A stretch of 64,000 bases of DNA, taken from positions 1 through 64,000 of the forward strand of contig NZ_JAVBXS010000088.1 of assembly GCF_030824435.1 (NCBI RefSeq), read 5' to 3'. The position numbers were made by a program, and so were the translations under genes. Origin of the DNA: Rheinheimera sp. Its GTDB lineage: Bacteria > Pseudomonadota > Gammaproteobacteria > Enterobacterales > Alteromonadaceae. The notes under the pieces were generated by a model. It was not told the DNA's origin. It was given only the letters and a program-made list of their open reading frames with translations, and ran no database searches. Below are positions 35,025-44,634 of the stretch, piece after piece (the first letter of the stretch is position 1; every line of letters begins with the position of its first letter).

Positions 35025-35555
35025 TTAATTCTGACTTTGTTGCCGGGCATGTTGCCACTGCATCAGCTTGTCGCTGAAACTGCAGGCCGCATGCGCCGGA
35101 CTACTGGACGGCAACGACCATAATTGTATGGTTGCAGGTAAGGTTAAACCGGATTTCTGCAGTTTTTGCCAACTCTTTGCGGCAGTGCTGCCGTTGAGCC
35201 AGATGGCCTGCAACTGCGGTAACTCAGGCAAAAAGGCGGCAAAATCATTCAACTGCACTGAAGAAGACCGGATGGCACTGTCAAGGCTGCCCTGACGCTG
35301 ACAAACCCCAATCACATCCCACAAAGCCACACCAGCCTGTTGCAAGGCTATTAAACGTCCGGCATAAGGCAAAGTGCTATCCACGCCAAACAACTGCTGC
35401 ATCAAAGGCCAGAACTGATTGCGCGGGTGACCATAATATTGCTGGGCGTCGAGCGAGGCCTGACCCGGCATGCTACCCAGGATCAGAATTTTAGCATCGG
35501 GCTGTGCCACTGGCGCCAGCCCGGATAACAAGGGGAGTTCGTTGTTCAGCTGCAA
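35025..35555 (-). CDS. Family 6 uracil/hypoxanthine-DNA glycosylase (HDG-like)
   Basis: 176 residues of the uracil-DNA glycosylase superfamily, deoxyinosine-glycosylase type: [20 protein letters not shown] (about 24-43), [12 protein letters not shown] and the end motif LPSSSPAH (about 149-156). It removes deaminated bases such as hypoxanthine or uracil from DNA. The only frame start ahead of the conserved region is TTG at 35555, five bases after the hemY stop, so translation probably follows hemY; no ATG fits. It is an unusual neighbour for heme genes. Confidence 0.82.
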   Translation of the reverse strand: MQLNNELPLLSGLAPVAQPDAKILILGSMPGQASLDAQQYYGHPRNQFWPLMQQLFGVDSTLPYAGRLIALQQAGVALWDVIGVCQRQGSLDSAIRSSSVQLNDFAAFLPELPQLQAIWLNGSTAAKSWQKLQKSGLTLPATIQLWSLPSSSPAHAACSFSDKLMQWQHARQQSQN

Positions 35556-35560
35556 TTAAA

Positions 35561-36661
35561 TCAACGCGGCAAAGTTGCTGTTTTGCTTAAATCAGGTTGA
35601 TATTGCAGCGCTTTGTCCCAGGCATGCTGCGCTTGTTCCAGCTCACCTTCCTGCGCGGCGCAATAACTTAACAACGCATACAAATAACCGTTGTTATTGT
35701 GGTCGCGTAACCAGTGCTGCACCTGTTTACGTAAACCTAATACCGAACGACCCAGCGGAATTTGTTGTAACGCACGCCAGGCTAGCGGTACGTCAGCCAA
35801 AGCCAGGCTATCGAGCAGGATTTTTTCTGCTTGCTCCGGCTCACCACTGACAGCTTTGGCCCAGGCTTTGCCAAGGGTTGCCGCAACAGATTTACGCTCT
35901 TTGGCCGGTAAGTTGTTCCAATAAGGCAGGTTTTCATCAAAAACACCGGCCTGAGCCAAACCGGCAATAGCAGCCGGATATAGCTGATAACGGTATTGTT
36001 GCCACTGCGCTTTATTTAGCCATTGTTGTTTAATAGCTACCGGCACCTGCTCTAACAAAGTCTGCCACTGCCCTGCCTGTTGCAAAGCAGCCAGCCAGAG
36101 GCGACCAATACGGCCATCTTTTTGGTTTTGCTCCATTTTAGGCGCCAGGTAAGCTACTGCTTTTTGGGCGTCACCTTGTTGCAATAATAAATCAGCCACC
36201 ACCAGCCAGGTGTCGCTATCATCGCTGTCCAGCTGCGCTGCTTTTTGATTGGCTTTTTGGCTGTCACCGGCTTGCTGCGCGGCATAACAAGCCATAATTT
36301 GTTTCATTTTGTCCCAGTCAGAATCGGCTTTGGCAATATCAAAATATTGATCAGCCTGTTGCCAGTCTTGCCGGGCAAAAGCCAACAAACCATGTTGCAT
36401 CGCCTGACGGGCGCGACGTTCTTTGCGTGAACGCAAAAAGCTGAAACTTAAGCGTGGTAAATGGAATAAACGTTTAAAAACCCACCACAACAACCAGCAG
36501 CCAAAAATACTGACAAACAGTACCAGCATCAGGCCAATAAAAGTGGCTTCAATAGTGACACCGGCCACCACCAGCATCACATAACCAGGGTGGTTGGCAA
36601 GAATAGGCCCCAGCAACATGGCAAGGCCAAGCACCAGAATAAAAAATGCCAGCCGGATCAT
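35561..36661 (-). CDS. hemY: HemY, heme-biosynthesis-associated TPR membrane protein
   Basis: 366 residues with two N-terminal membrane helices (about 5-60, HPGYVML between them is typical) and a long TPR region. In gammaproteobacteria HemY is encoded with hemCDX; its biochemical role in tetrapyrrole synthesis is not firmly known, though an assembly or interaction role is proposed. It overlaps hemX by ATGA. Confidence 0.92.
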   Translation of the reverse strand: MIRLAFFILVLGLAMLLGPILANHPGYVMLVVAGVTIEATFIGLMLVLFVSIFGCWLLWWVFKRLFHLPRLSFSFLRSRKERRARQAMQHGLLAFARQDWQQADQYFDIAKADSDWDKMKQIMACYAAQQAGDSQKANQKAAQLDSDDSDTWLVVADLLLQQGDAQKAVAYLAPKMEQNQKDGRIGRLWLAALQQAGQWQTLLEQVPVAIKQQWLNKAQWQQYRYQLYPAAIAGLAQAGVFDENLPYWNNLPAKERKSVAATLGKAWAKAVSGEPEQAEKILLDSLALADVPLAWRALQQIPLGRSVLGLRKQVQHWLRDHNNNGYLYALLSYCAAQEGELEQAQHAWDKALQYQPDLSKTATLPR

Positions 36662-37764
36662 AAGGTCAGCTCCGCTTCAGCAGTGCCCTGACGGTAAGCT
36701 TCAAACAAGGCCGGGCTTTTTAAGGGTGCCAGCAAAGGTAAACTCACCTGCAGCGCCGACAGCGCCACTAAGTCATCGGCCATTTGTTGTACCGCTGGTT
36801 CAGTGGCAGCAAAATAACGTTGTAAACTGTCAGCACTTTGCTGAATAGCAGCAGCATAAACCGCCTGATTGTGTTGCATGGCGGCAAGCTCAGCCAACAG
36901 AAGCTGCTGGGTTAAAGTGTTGCGTACACTGATTTGTTGCTCCGCCGTTAAGCTGACACCATCTTCAGGCAAGCTGGCACGCACCTGCACCAGACCCCGC
37001 CAGAAATTACCCCAGTACAACGCCAGATTAGACTGCCAGTCGGCGGCGTCTTCGGTAATTTCTTCTTCAGATTGATTGTCCATCGCCCTTTCTGACTGAC
37101 GCAGCGGCAAGGTGAGACTTTGCTGACGCAGCGCCGACAAGGTCAGATGCAACTGGTGCATATCTGGTGTGTTCAGCTCAGACAACATATGTTTGTCCTG
37201 GCCAATGGCTTCACGCACTGCCACCAGACTGGCGTCCTGCATTTGTTTTAACCTTTGTTCAGCCAGCTCCAGCACCTGCACTACACCAGTGACATTTTGT
37301 TCTAAAAACAGTTTTTGTTCGGCCAGACGCAGGAAATATTCTACTTCCAGCAGTTGCCAGCCTTTGACGTTGCCACTTTGCTGGTCCAGCTGCGTTTGCA
37401 GTTTGCTGAGTTCCTGCTGAGTCTTTTCCAGCTGCGCCTGCTCTTTGTTAGTCCAGTCGGCAACGACATTCACCAGCTGTTGTTGCATTTCCTGCTGTAA
37501 TTCTTCCTGTTTGCTCTGAAATAGTGCAGTCTGGCTTTGTTGTTGATTCTGTAGCGTTTGTTGCTGTTGTTGCAGTGCAACTAACTGCGGTTGCCAGACA
37601 TAAAAAAACCAGCCGACCATAGCGGCAGCAGCCAAAGCAATCAATAAGGCCATCATGCCCAGCATCACGGCAGAACCTGTTCTGGCCGCCGGTTTTACCG
37701 GCGTTGTCGCCACAGCAGCAGGGGCTGCAGATTCGTTATTCAGCATTGGACTGAGCTCGCTCAT
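36658..37764 (-). CDS. hemX: HemX, putative uroporphyrinogen-III C-methyltransferase-like membrane protein
   Basis: 368 residues: an Ala/Pro-rich cytoplasmic start, one membrane helix (about 33-57), then a Gln-rich coiled coil (about 60-135) and the HemX domain. No AdoMet-binding motif is visible, so the old name methyltransferase is doubtful. AAGGAAA precedes the ATG. It overlaps hemD by 29 bases and hemY by four. Confidence 0.9.
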   Translation of the reverse strand: MSELSPMLNNESAAPAAVATTPVKPAARTGSAVMLGMMALLIALAAAAMVGWFFYVWQPQLVALQQQQQTLQNQQQSQTALFQSKQEELQQEMQQQLVNVVADWTNKEQAQLEKTQQELSKLQTQLDQQSGNVKGWQLLEVEYFLRLAEQKLFLEQNVTGVVQVLELAEQRLKQMQDASLVAVREAIGQDKHMLSELNTPDMHQLHLTLSALRQQSLTLPLRQSERAMDNQSEEEITEDAADWQSNLALYWGNFWRGLVQVRASLPEDGVSLTAEQQISVRNTLTQQLLLAELAAMQHNQAVYAAAIQQSADSLQRYFAATEPAVQQMADDLVALSALQVSLPLLAPLKSPALFEAYRQGTAEAELTL

Positions 37765-38545
37765 GAAATTTCCTTCTTAACTGACAAATGGCTTCTAACA
37801 ACGCCTGGTCGTTGGCACTGGCGGCCAGAGAAATATTGCTTAATGGGATCCCGTTGGCAATGGCGGTTTCAGCCATGCGCTGGCTCACCATGATCCATTG
37901 CCGCTCTGCCAGCCAGGGCAAAGCAGTTTCGGGCAGGGATTGTAGCAGCAGGGATAAAATTTCGTTACTGGTCACTACGATACATTGAATTTGTTGCTGA
38001 CGCCACTGGTCAGACAAGCGCTGACCATCCAGCGGCAAGGGTACTCTTTTATAACTTTGCACATAAGTGACTTTGGCACCGCGGGCCAATAAACCTTGTT
38101 TAATCAGCTCTCTGCCGCCGTTCCCCCGCACTATCACCACTTCTTTGCCGGCGACATTCTGCAGTTGTGGCAAGGCCAAAACTCCTTCACTACGCTGGTC
38201 CACTGGTGCTGTCACCGGATGACCACAACTACGCTCCAGCGCTGAGGCCGTAGTGGCGCCAACGGCCAACAAAGGTTGAGTCAGGCGGGTTAAATCAAAT
38301 TGTTGTTCAAGGCAGGTAACAGCAGAAACAGAGACAAAAATCACCAGTTCCGCTTGTTGCAGGTGCTGGCTGTCTCTGCCCCGCAGTGGCATCAACTGAG
38401 TGGTAATCAGCGGCTGATAGGTATAGGTAATTCCGAGCTCATCGAGGCCGGCCAGCAGATTATCTGCTTTACCGGCAGGTCTGGTGATCAGCACCGGAAA
38501 ATCAGCGGAAGCGGGTTCTTGCATGCCGTGCTGCAGTTTGTTCAT
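37736..38545 (-). CDS. hemD: Uroporphyrinogen-III synthase
   Basis: 269 residues; it closes and isomerises hydroxymethylbilane to uroporphyrinogen III. The family is poorly conserved, but PVLITRPAGKADNL (about 17-30), the two-domain fold, and the position between hemC and hemX support it. The ATG lies three bases after the hemC stop without a Shine-Dalgarno site; ATG 38524 is an alternative start. Confidence 0.9.
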   Translation of the reverse strand: MNKLQHGMQEPASADFPVLITRPAGKADNLLAGLDELGITYTYQPLITTQLMPLRGRDSQHLQQAELVIFVSVSAVTCLEQQFDLTRLTQPLLAVGATTASALERSCGHPVTAPVDQRSEGVLALPQLQNVAGKEVVIVRGNGGRELIKQGLLARGAKVTYVQSYKRVPLPLDGQRLSDQWRQQQIQCIVVTSNEILSLLLQSLPETALPWLAERQWIMVSQRMAETAIANGIPLSNISLAASANDQALLEAICQLRRKFHERAQSNAE

Positions 38546-38548
38546 TAA

Positions 38549-39481
38549 TTAAGGAGTCGTCTGATAAACAGCTTTGAGAATAGCACCGGCGCCCAGCTGC
38601 AGCAGTTGTTCTGCCAGTTGCAAACCTAAAGCTTCGGCATCAAGAGCAGAGCCACGCACCTCTGCATGTAAAATTTGCTGGCCATCCAGGGATCCCACCA
38701 AACCGCGTAACCAGAGTTCATCCCCCTGATGCACGGCAAAAGCGCCAATAGGCACCTGACAACCGCCTTGTAAACGACGGTTCATCGCCCGTTCGGCCAG
38801 CACGGCCTGACGTGTTGGCAAATGCTCAAGCGGCGCCAATAACGCCTGAATGTTTGTATCGTCGCTGCGACATTCAATACCAACAGCACCCTGGCCATTG
38901 GCGGGCAGGCTTTGTTCTACCGGCAAATGGGTGCGGATGCGCTCTTCAAAACCAAGGCGGATAAGGCCCGCGGCCGCCAGAATAATAGCGTCGTATTCAC
39001 CGACATCCAGTTTGGCTAAACGGGTGTTCACGTTGCCACGTAAATCACGTATCTGCAGGTCCGGCCGCTGTGCTTTCAGCTGACACTGACGGCGTAAACT
39101 GGAGGTGCCCACCACTGCGCCTGCTGGTAAATCGGCAAGCGTAGCAAAGTTGTTAGAGACAAAAGCGTCACGCGGGTCTTCCCGTTCACAAATGGTTTGC
39201 AGCTGCAAACCTTCGGGGAACTCAACAGGGACATCTTTCATGCTGTGCACGGCAATATCGGCGCGGCCTTCCAGCATGGCAGCCTCTAACTCTTTGACAA
39301 ACAGACCTTTACCACCAATTTTCGCCAAAGGAGTGTCGAGAATTTTATCGCCCTGAGTGGACATAGGTACCAGCTCTACCTGCAAACCCGGATGAAAATG
39401 TTCCAGTTGTGCTTTAACAAATTCGGCTTGCCATAAAGCAAGGGCACTTTTTCGGGTGGCAATACGGATCAATTGGGTCAT
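38549..39481 (-). CDS. hemC: Porphobilinogen deaminase (hydroxymethylbilane synthase)
   Basis: 310 residues; it joins four porphobilinogen units into hydroxymethylbilane using the dipyrromethane cofactor on Cys241 ([12 protein letters not shown]). Other marks: [12 protein letters not shown] at the start, HSMKDVP (about 79-85) with the catalytic Asp, and GTSSLRRQ (about 125). I start at 39481, as in E. coli; the frame extends to 39532. It is the first gene of the hem operon here. Confidence 0.96.
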   Translation of the reverse strand: MTQLIRIATRKSALALWQAEFVKAQLEHFHPGLQVELVPMSTQGDKILDTPLAKIGGKGLFVKELEAAMLEGRADIAVHSMKDVPVEFPEGLQLQTICEREDPRDAFVSNNFATLADLPAGAVVGTSSLRRQCQLKAQRPDLQIRDLRGNVNTRLAKLDVGEYDAIILAAAGLIRLGFEERIRTHLPVEQSLPANGQGAVGIECRSDDTNIQALLAPLEHLPTRQAVLAERAMNRRLQGGCQVPIGAFAVHQGDELWLRGLVGSLDGQQILHAEVRGSALDAEALGLQLAEQLLQLGAGAILKAVYQTTP

Positions 39482-39510
39482 GCAAAAAACCTGAGTCTGA
39501 AGGCTAAACG

Positions 39511-39537
39511 CGACGGTGCGGTGAAGCGGCACCGTCG
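39511..39537. promoter_or_regulatory. Hairpin in the hemC leader
   Basis: CGACGGTGC (39511-39519) and GCACCGTCG (39529-39537) are perfect inverted repeats with a 9-base spacer, 30-56 bases upstream of the hemC start. On the minus strand As and Ts precede it, not follow it, so it is not a standard terminator. It could be a leader hairpin or operator. Confidence 0.4.
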
Positions 39538-39564
39538 GTTAAAAAACTGGCGCTAGTATAACTG

Positions 39565-40428
39565 CTATTGATATTGAAAGTCGTGCGAGTAGAGCACATT
39601 TTGCTGCTGATCAATAATTTCGACCCGCCAGGCGCCAAGCTGGTCTGGTAACAGCCATTTTTCACTATAAGTACGCCAGGGCGAATCTTCGATAGTGAGT
39701 AAAGCTTCTGTCTGTACCACGCCGTTAAAAGACCAACGGTGTTTCAGCTGCTGGCCGGCATAACCTTTCAGTTCAGTAAATAAATACAAACGCTGAATAT
39801 CTTTTTTCGCCACCAGCTGCGCCACTGGTGCGCCTGGCTCCAGCTGTTCCATATCGGCAACAAGCACAATACGGCTAAAACCTTCGGGTAATTTGATTCC
39901 GCTTGCGGTTGTATCGGGCACATTCGTATCTGGCTTGCTGTTTGCAGTAGCGGTTTGCACCAATGGCGATTCAGCGTCCGCCTGCGGTGTTTCTGGAGCC
40001 GCCGTCTGAGTTGCAGTAACAGCTGCACTGTTATCCGCAGCAACAAGCTGAAGCTGCACATCGTTGTGATTGAGGCCACTCTCGACGCTATTGCTGGTAT
40101 TGCCCTGCGGCTGAATGTCATTTTCAGCAGGCGCTGTCTCTTCTTTTTGCTGCAAAGCTGCGGGTTCAGCCTCTTTTGCCGCCAGCTCTGTGTCAGGGAC
40201 ATCACTGCTTGCAACAACATCTTCAATGACGGCCTGTTCTGCCATGGCTTTGCTGTTATTCAGTTGTTGCCAGGCCCAAAAACCAGCAGCAACCAAGGCT
40301 GCTAACAACAGCATCAACTTCAATTTTGAAGTTGATGTTTTGGCACGTTTGAGTTGCGGCATAGGTTCCACCGGCAAGTCGCGGTGCAAGGTTACTTTTA
40401 CCCTGAGTTTGGCAGCTGATTCAGACAC
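39565..40428 (-). CDS. DUF2914 membrane-anchored protein
   Basis: 287 residues: a basic cytoplasmic start, one membrane helix (about 37-54), a long Glu/Ala/Gln-rich low-complexity spacer (about 60-175), and a C-terminal DUF2914 domain (about 205-287) with LYLFTELKGYAGQQLKHRW, in part, and the paired Trp motifs W-R-T-Y/W-R-V-E. The domain is all-beta and of unknown function. It lies where cyaA (adenylate cyclase) stands in E. coli relative to hemC and cyaY. Confidence 0.8.
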   Translation of the reverse strand: MSESAAKLRVKVTLHRDLPVEPMPQLKRAKTSTSKLKLMLLLAALVAAGFWAWQQLNNSKAMAEQAVIEDVVASSDVPDTELAAKEAEPAALQQKEETAPAENDIQPQGNTSNSVESGLNHNDVQLQLVAADNSAAVTATQTAAPETPQADAESPLVQTATANSKPDTNVPDTTASGIKLPEGFSRIVLVADMEQLEPGAPVAQLVAKKDIQRLYLFTELKGYAGQQLKHRWSFNGVVQTEALLTIEDSPWRTYSEKWLLPDQLGAWRVEIIDQQQNVLYSHDFQYQ

Positions 40429-40546
40429 TTTATTTCTCTGGTGTCAGTAGCAGCCGGTTGTTCACTCCGGCTGCGGGTTCTGACATGGGTTACTGATTTT
40501 TGCTTTTACGATTTTGTATTGCTGGTTTTGTTTTATTGGCTTTGCT

Positions 40547-41215
40547 TTATTGGCACAATAACTGTTGAATAAACCGGCTCATATCATCCACTTCCTGGGC
40601 ACAAACACTGTGCTCCATGCGGTAATCCAGCCAACGCACATTAAAACCTGCATATTTTAGGTTGTTAAATGCCGCCTGACCAGCCTGCAGTGGCACCACA
40701 GGGTCAGCAACACCATGGGCGCAAAATACCGGCGTGCTTTTATTCAGCACATTCATTTCTTCTTTGAGTTTATCCGGCACCGCCATATAAGTAGAAAGTG
40801 CCATCACACCGGCAATTTTATACGGCAGCCGCGGCAGCAGGTGCAGCGCTATCACGCCCCCCTGACTAAAACCTGCCAGCAGAATTTTTTCGGCTGGCAC
40901 ACCAGTGGCAATCACTTTATCGATTAATGCCTGCACCAGCGCAGCAGATTGGCGTACACCTTCTTCATCAGCGCGGTTTTGTAAATCCCAGGTTTTAATG
41001 TCGTACCAGGCGCGCATCACCATGCCGTTATTGATGGTGACGCGTTGCTCAGGCGCATGCGGAAATAAAAACCTTACACCGTGACCGGCCGGCAGGCGCA
41101 GTTCCGGCACTATAGGCGCAAAACCATGGCCGGAATCGCCTAAACCATGTAACCAAATCACGGCCGCAGTGGTTGGGCCAGGGGACTTTACATCTACAAA
41201 AGGTAACTGATTCAT
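40547..41215 (-). CDS. Alpha/beta-hydrolase carboxylesterase
   Basis: A 222-residue esterase of the phospholipase/carboxylesterase (acyl-protein thioesterase-like) family. The triad is Ser117 (GFSQGG), Asp171 (GVADPVV) and His202 (MEHSV), and the oxyanion region HGLGDSGHGF (about 23-32) is present. It hydrolyses short acyl esters or thioesters in the cytoplasm; the natural substrate is unknown. It directly abuts cyaY (stop at 41216), so the two are one transcript. Confidence 0.9.
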   Translation of the reverse strand: MNQLPFVDVKSPGPTTAAVIWLHGLGDSGHGFAPIVPELRLPAGHGVRFLFPHAPEQRVTINNGMVMRAWYDIKTWDLQNRADEEGVRQSAALVQALIDKVIATGVPAEKILLAGFSQGGVIALHLLPRLPYKIAGVMALSTYMAVPDKLKEEMNVLNKSTPVFCAHGVADPVVPLQAGQAAFNNLKYAGFNVRWLDYRMEHSVCAQEVDDMSRFIQQLLCQ

Positions 41216-41533
41216 TTAACGCACAAACTCCACACTCTGCCCGGCCTGACGCGAAGCGGCGTCTTTTAACAAAGTCCAGAATTCGGTGCCGGTTCTGTTA
41301 TCAATCCACTGGCCGTTCTGGTATTCAAAATGGTGGCCATTAAATTTGGTCGCCACCCACAGCTGATGCAGTGGTGGTTGTTTATTAATAATAATTTTGC
41401 TTTTGTCCGGAAAAACGATACTGAGCAAACCGCCGTGGTTCTCATAATCTAAATCCAGATCGATATTTTCGATGGCTTCTTCTACCGCCAGCAAAACACT
41501 GTCGGTCAACTCATCATATTCTACGTCATTCAT
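41216..41533 (-). CDS. cyaY: Frataxin-like iron-binding protein CyaY
   Basis: 105 residues with an acidic first helix (about 1-28, rich in Asp/Glu) and the frataxin sheet (GGLLSIVFPDKSKIIINKQ, PPLHQLWVATK). CyaY regulates iron-sulphur cluster assembly at IscS. The ATG 41533 has AGGTG eight bases upstream; an in-frame GTG at 41542 is less likely. Divergent from lptM, with 72 bases between, as in other gammaproteobacteria. Confidence 0.92.
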   Translation of the reverse strand: MNDVEYDELTDSVLLAVEEAIENIDLDLDYENHGGLLSIVFPDKSKIIINKQPPLHQLWVATKFNGHHFEYQNGQWIDNRTGTEFWTLLKDAASRQAGQSVEFVR

Positions 41534-41605
41534 CGGCTTCACCTGTTTGCTTTTGCTGCTAAGGATGCGATTATAGAGCGCTCAAAAATTAAAGAAACAG
41601 AAACG

Positions 41606-41806
41606 ATGAAAGCTGTGACTCAATCCTTGTTCTGCCTGCTGGTTCTTTGTCTGCTACTGACTGGTTGTGGCCAAAAAGGTGACCTGACCCTGCCCAACAC
41701 CAAAGCGACAACCAATACGCAGCAACAGCAAGAACAGACCAGCGCGCAGCCTGCTGCTTCTGCACAGCAGGACGCAACCCAACAGCCCATGCAACAGCAA
41801 AGGTAA
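41606..41806 (+). CDS. lptM: LptM-like LPS-translocon lipoprotein
   Basis: A 66-residue lipoprotein: a signal with lipobox LTGC (Cys21), the CGQKGDLTLP segment that resembles the conserved LptM (YifL) start CGLKGPLY, and a Gln-rich tail. LptM helps LptD mature its disulphides in the LPS export pore. It sits between divergent cyaY and lysA as usual. Confidence 0.85.
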   Translation: MKAVTQSLFCLLVLCLLLTGCGQKGDLTLPNTKATTNTQQQQEQTSAQPAASAQQDATQQPMQQQR

Positions 41807-41811
41807 TTTTG

Positions 41812-43065
41812 GTGGATTATTTTAATTATCAGGGCCCGCATCTGCTGGCCGAACAGGTCAGACTGGCCGATATCGCCGCCCAATATGGCACGCCAACTTA
41901 TGTGTATTCCCGCGCCACGCTGGAGCGTCATTATCAGGCTTTTGCCAATGCCGCCGGTTCACATCCACATCTGGTGTGTTATGCGGTCAAAGCCAACAGC
42001 AATATTGCCTTGTTAAATTTGCTGGCGCGCCTCGGCAGTGGTTTTGACATTGTGTCTGAAGGTGAACTGCGCCGCGTGTTGCAAGCCGGTGGTGATGCCA
42101 GCAAAGTAGTGTTCTCCGGTGTGGGTAAAGCCGAGTCTGAAATTGAGTTTGCGCTCAATACCGGCATCAAGTGTTTTAATGTCGAGTCCGAAGCCGAACT
42201 GTACCGCATTCAGCAGGTCGCAAGCCGGCTGAATAAAATTGCCCCTGTTTCTATCCGGGTGAATCCGGATATCGACGCCAAAACCCATCCTTATATTTCA
42301 ACGGGTCTTAAAGCCAATAAGTTTGGTATTGATATTAATAACGCTGTTGCCATGTATCAGGTGGCTGCCAGCGCCAGTCACTTAAAAGTTTGTGGTGTTG
42401 ATTGTCATATCGGCTCACAACTGACTGAAACCCAACCCTTTTTAGATGCACTGGATAAACTCTTAGTGCTGATTGATAAACTGGCAAACCTCGGCATAGT
42501 GTTATCGCACATTGATATTGGTGGTGGTTTAGGCGTGACTTACCTGGATGAAACCCCACCCCATCCGGCCGAATATGCCGCTGAAGTGGTCAAACGTCTG
42601 GCCAATTATCCACATTTAACGCTGCTGTTTGAACCTGGTCGTGCCATTATGGCCAACGCCGGTGTCTTGCTGACCAAAGTGGAATATTTAAAACCAGGGC
42701 AAGAGAAAAATTTTGCCATAGTAGACGCCGCCATGAACGACCTGATTCGTCCGGCGCTTTATAGTGCCTGGATGAATATTGTGCCTGTGCAGTTGAAAGC
42801 AGATCTGAAGGCCCAACGTTATGATGTGGTAGGCCCTGTGTGCGAAACCGGTGATTTCCTTGGTAAAGACCGTGATTTAGCCATAGCACCCGGTGATTTA
42901 CTGGCGGTGCGTTCAGCCGGCGCTTATGGTTTTACCATGAGTTCTAATTACAACAGCAGGCCACGTGCCGCTGAAGTACTGGTTGACGGCAACAACACTT
43001 ATCTGGTCCGTCAGCGTGAACAATGGCAGGACTTGTGGCAAGGTGAACAACTGTTGCCAGAATAA
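41812..43065 (+). CDS. lysA: Diaminopimelate decarboxylase
   Basis: 417 residues; it converts meso-diaminopimelate to lysine with PLP. Marks: the PLP lysine in YAVKANSN (about 62), [10 protein letters not shown] (about 231), EPGRAI (about 281) and [11 protein letters not shown] (about 344). Alternative starts TTG 41809 and GTG 41812 lie 5-8 bases after AAAGG (41799-41803), and I choose GTG for spacing. It follows lptM within six bases and leads to dapF, as is common. Confidence 0.95.
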   Translation: MDYFNYQGPHLLAEQVRLADIAAQYGTPTYVYSRATLERHYQAFANAAGSHPHLVCYAVKANSNIALLNLLARLGSGFDIVSEGELRRVLQAGGDASKVVFSGVGKAESEIEFALNTGIKCFNVESEAELYRIQQVASRLNKIAPVSIRVNPDIDAKTHPYISTGLKANKFGIDINNAVAMYQVAASASHLKVCGVDCHIGSQLTETQPFLDALDKLLVLIDKLANLGIVLSHIDIGGGLGVTYLDETPPHPAEYAAEVVKRLANYPHLTLLFEPGRAIMANAGVLLTKVEYLKPGQEKNFAIVDAAMNDLIRPALYSAWMNIVPVQLKADLKAQRYDVVGPVCETGDFLGKDRDLAIAPGDLLAVRSAGAYGFTMSSNYNSRPRAAEVLVDGNNTYLVRQREQWQDLWQGEQLLPE

Positions 43066-43108
43066 CGGCATCAACAACAGCAAATGCGCAGCAAGATATA
43101 AGGTTGGC

Positions 43109-43939
43109 ATGTTATTACAGTTTTCTAAAATGCACGGACTTGGCAACGACTTTATGATGGTCGATGCCGTCAGTCAGAACGTGTTTCTGACCAAAGAGCA
43201 AATCAAAGCGCTGGCCGACCGTAATTTTGGTGTTGGTTTTGACCAGTTGTTAATGGTGGAACCACCTTATGATCCGGATCTGGATTTTCATTACCGGATT
43301 TTTAATGCCGACGGTTCTGAAGTAGAACAATGTGGCAATGGTGCCCGCTGTTTTGCCAAGTTTGTCCGCACTAAAGGCCTCACCAACAAATACAAAATTA
43401 ATGTCAGCACCAAATCCGGCAAAATTGTGCTTTATGTCGAGCAGGATGGCCAGGTCACAGTCAATATGGGTGTGCCGCAATTTGAGCCAGCTAAAGTGCC
43501 TTTTAAAGCACAAAAGCAGGAAGTGAATTACATTCTGCACGCCGAAAACGCTACCACTTTGTGTGGTGTAGTGTCTATGGGTAACCCACATGCGGTGATT
43601 ACAGTTGATGACGTAGACCTGGCACCAGTGCACAGCTGGGGGCCGGAGTTTGAAAACCACGAACGTTTCCCGGAGCGCGCCAATATTGGTTTTATGCAGG
43701 TGTTAAACCCTTCGCATATTAAATTGCGGGTGTGGGAACGTGGCGCCGGTGAAACCAAAGCTTGTGGCACAGGCGCTTGCGCTGCCGCTGTCATTGGACA
43801 ACTGCAAAAAACGCTGAGCAACAGTGTCAGAGTTGATTTACCTGGTGGAACCTTGCATATTCGTTGGAACGGTCCAGGCCAGCCAGTCAAAATGACAGGC
43901 CCGGCAGAACATGTATTTGACGGACAACTGGTGTTATGA
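43109..43939 (+). CDS. dapF: Diaminopimelate epimerase
   Basis: 276 residues; it epimerises LL- to meso-diaminopimelate for lysine and peptidoglycan. The two catalytic cysteines are Cys75 (CGNGARC) and Cys219 (ACGTGACAAA), and the start [16 protein letters not shown] is typical. AAGG precedes the ATG. It overlaps the DUF484 gene by ATGA. Confidence 0.96.
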   Translation: MLLQFSKMHGLGNDFMMVDAVSQNVFLTKEQIKALADRNFGVGFDQLLMVEPPYDPDLDFHYRIFNADGSEVEQCGNGARCFAKFVRTKGLTNKYKINVSTKSGKIVLYVEQDGQVTVNMGVPQFEPAKVPFKAQKQEVNYILHAENATTLCGVVSMGNPHAVITVDDVDLAPVHSWGPEFENHERFPERANIGFMQVLNPSHIKLRVWERGAGETKACGTGACAAAVIGQLQKTLSNSVRVDLPGGTLHIRWNGPGQPVKMTGPAEHVFDGQLVL

Positions 43940-44634
43940 CAGATGTAAAAACGGGTGTAAAAACCGACGTTACCGAACTGAACGACCAGGAAAAAGCGCT
44001 GTTGCAGGACGAGCTGGTGTACCAGTATCTGCTGGAGCATCCGGCGTTTTTTCAGCATCACCCAGAATTGCTGAACCGGCTGCGTTTACCTCATGCCCAG
44101 CGGGGCGCCATCTCGCTGGTGGAACGTCAGCTGGAAATGCAACGTGAACGTATTCGTGGTATGGAAGAAGACATCACCCGACTGATGAGTGTTGCCCGGC
44201 AAAACGAACATATCTTTTTTGCGCTTAATCAGCTGCATCTGGATTTATTATCGGCGCGCCAGCGCACCGATATCACCATAGCGCTCAGCGCTTTTGCCAA
44301 TAAAATGCCACAGGTGCATGCCTGTACCCTGCTCGATTTTAACCATGAAGCTATGGGTGAACATTTCAGCGGCCTGCAATTGGTGCTGCAACACAGGTTG
44401 CAACACCGCAGTTATTATTTTGGCCGGCTGAATAAAGACGAAATGGCCACGCTGTTTACCCCCAATATTCATTCGGTCGCTTTGTTGTTGATTAGTCAGG
44501 TGGATAAACCTCTGGCGCTGCTGGCTTTTGGCAGCGAGCTGGATGACCATTTCCAACCCAGTATGGACACGCTGTTTCTCGACCATATCGCCAAACTGCT
44601 GGCCGTGGTGTTGCCACGTTATGACAAAAACTGA
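43936..44634 (+). CDS. DUF484 family protein
   Basis: 232 residues of the DUF484 family, which in gammaproteobacteria lies between dapF and xerC. It has a helical start ([19 protein letters not shown], about 28-46), a coiled coil (about 62-90) and a GAF-like C-terminal domain. Its role is unknown. It overlaps both neighbours (four bases with dapF, 14 with xerC). Confidence 0.9.
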   Translation: MTDVKTGVKTDVTELNDQEKALLQDELVYQYLLEHPAFFQHHPELLNRLRLPHAQRGAISLVERQLEMQRERIRGMEEDITRLMSVARQNEHIFFALNQLHLDLLSARQRTDITIALSAFANKMPQVHACTLLDFNHEAMGEHFSGLQLVLQHRLQHRSYYFGRLNKDEMATLFTPNIHSVALLLISQVDKPLALLAFGSELDDHFQPSMDTLFLDHIAKLLAVVLPRYDKN

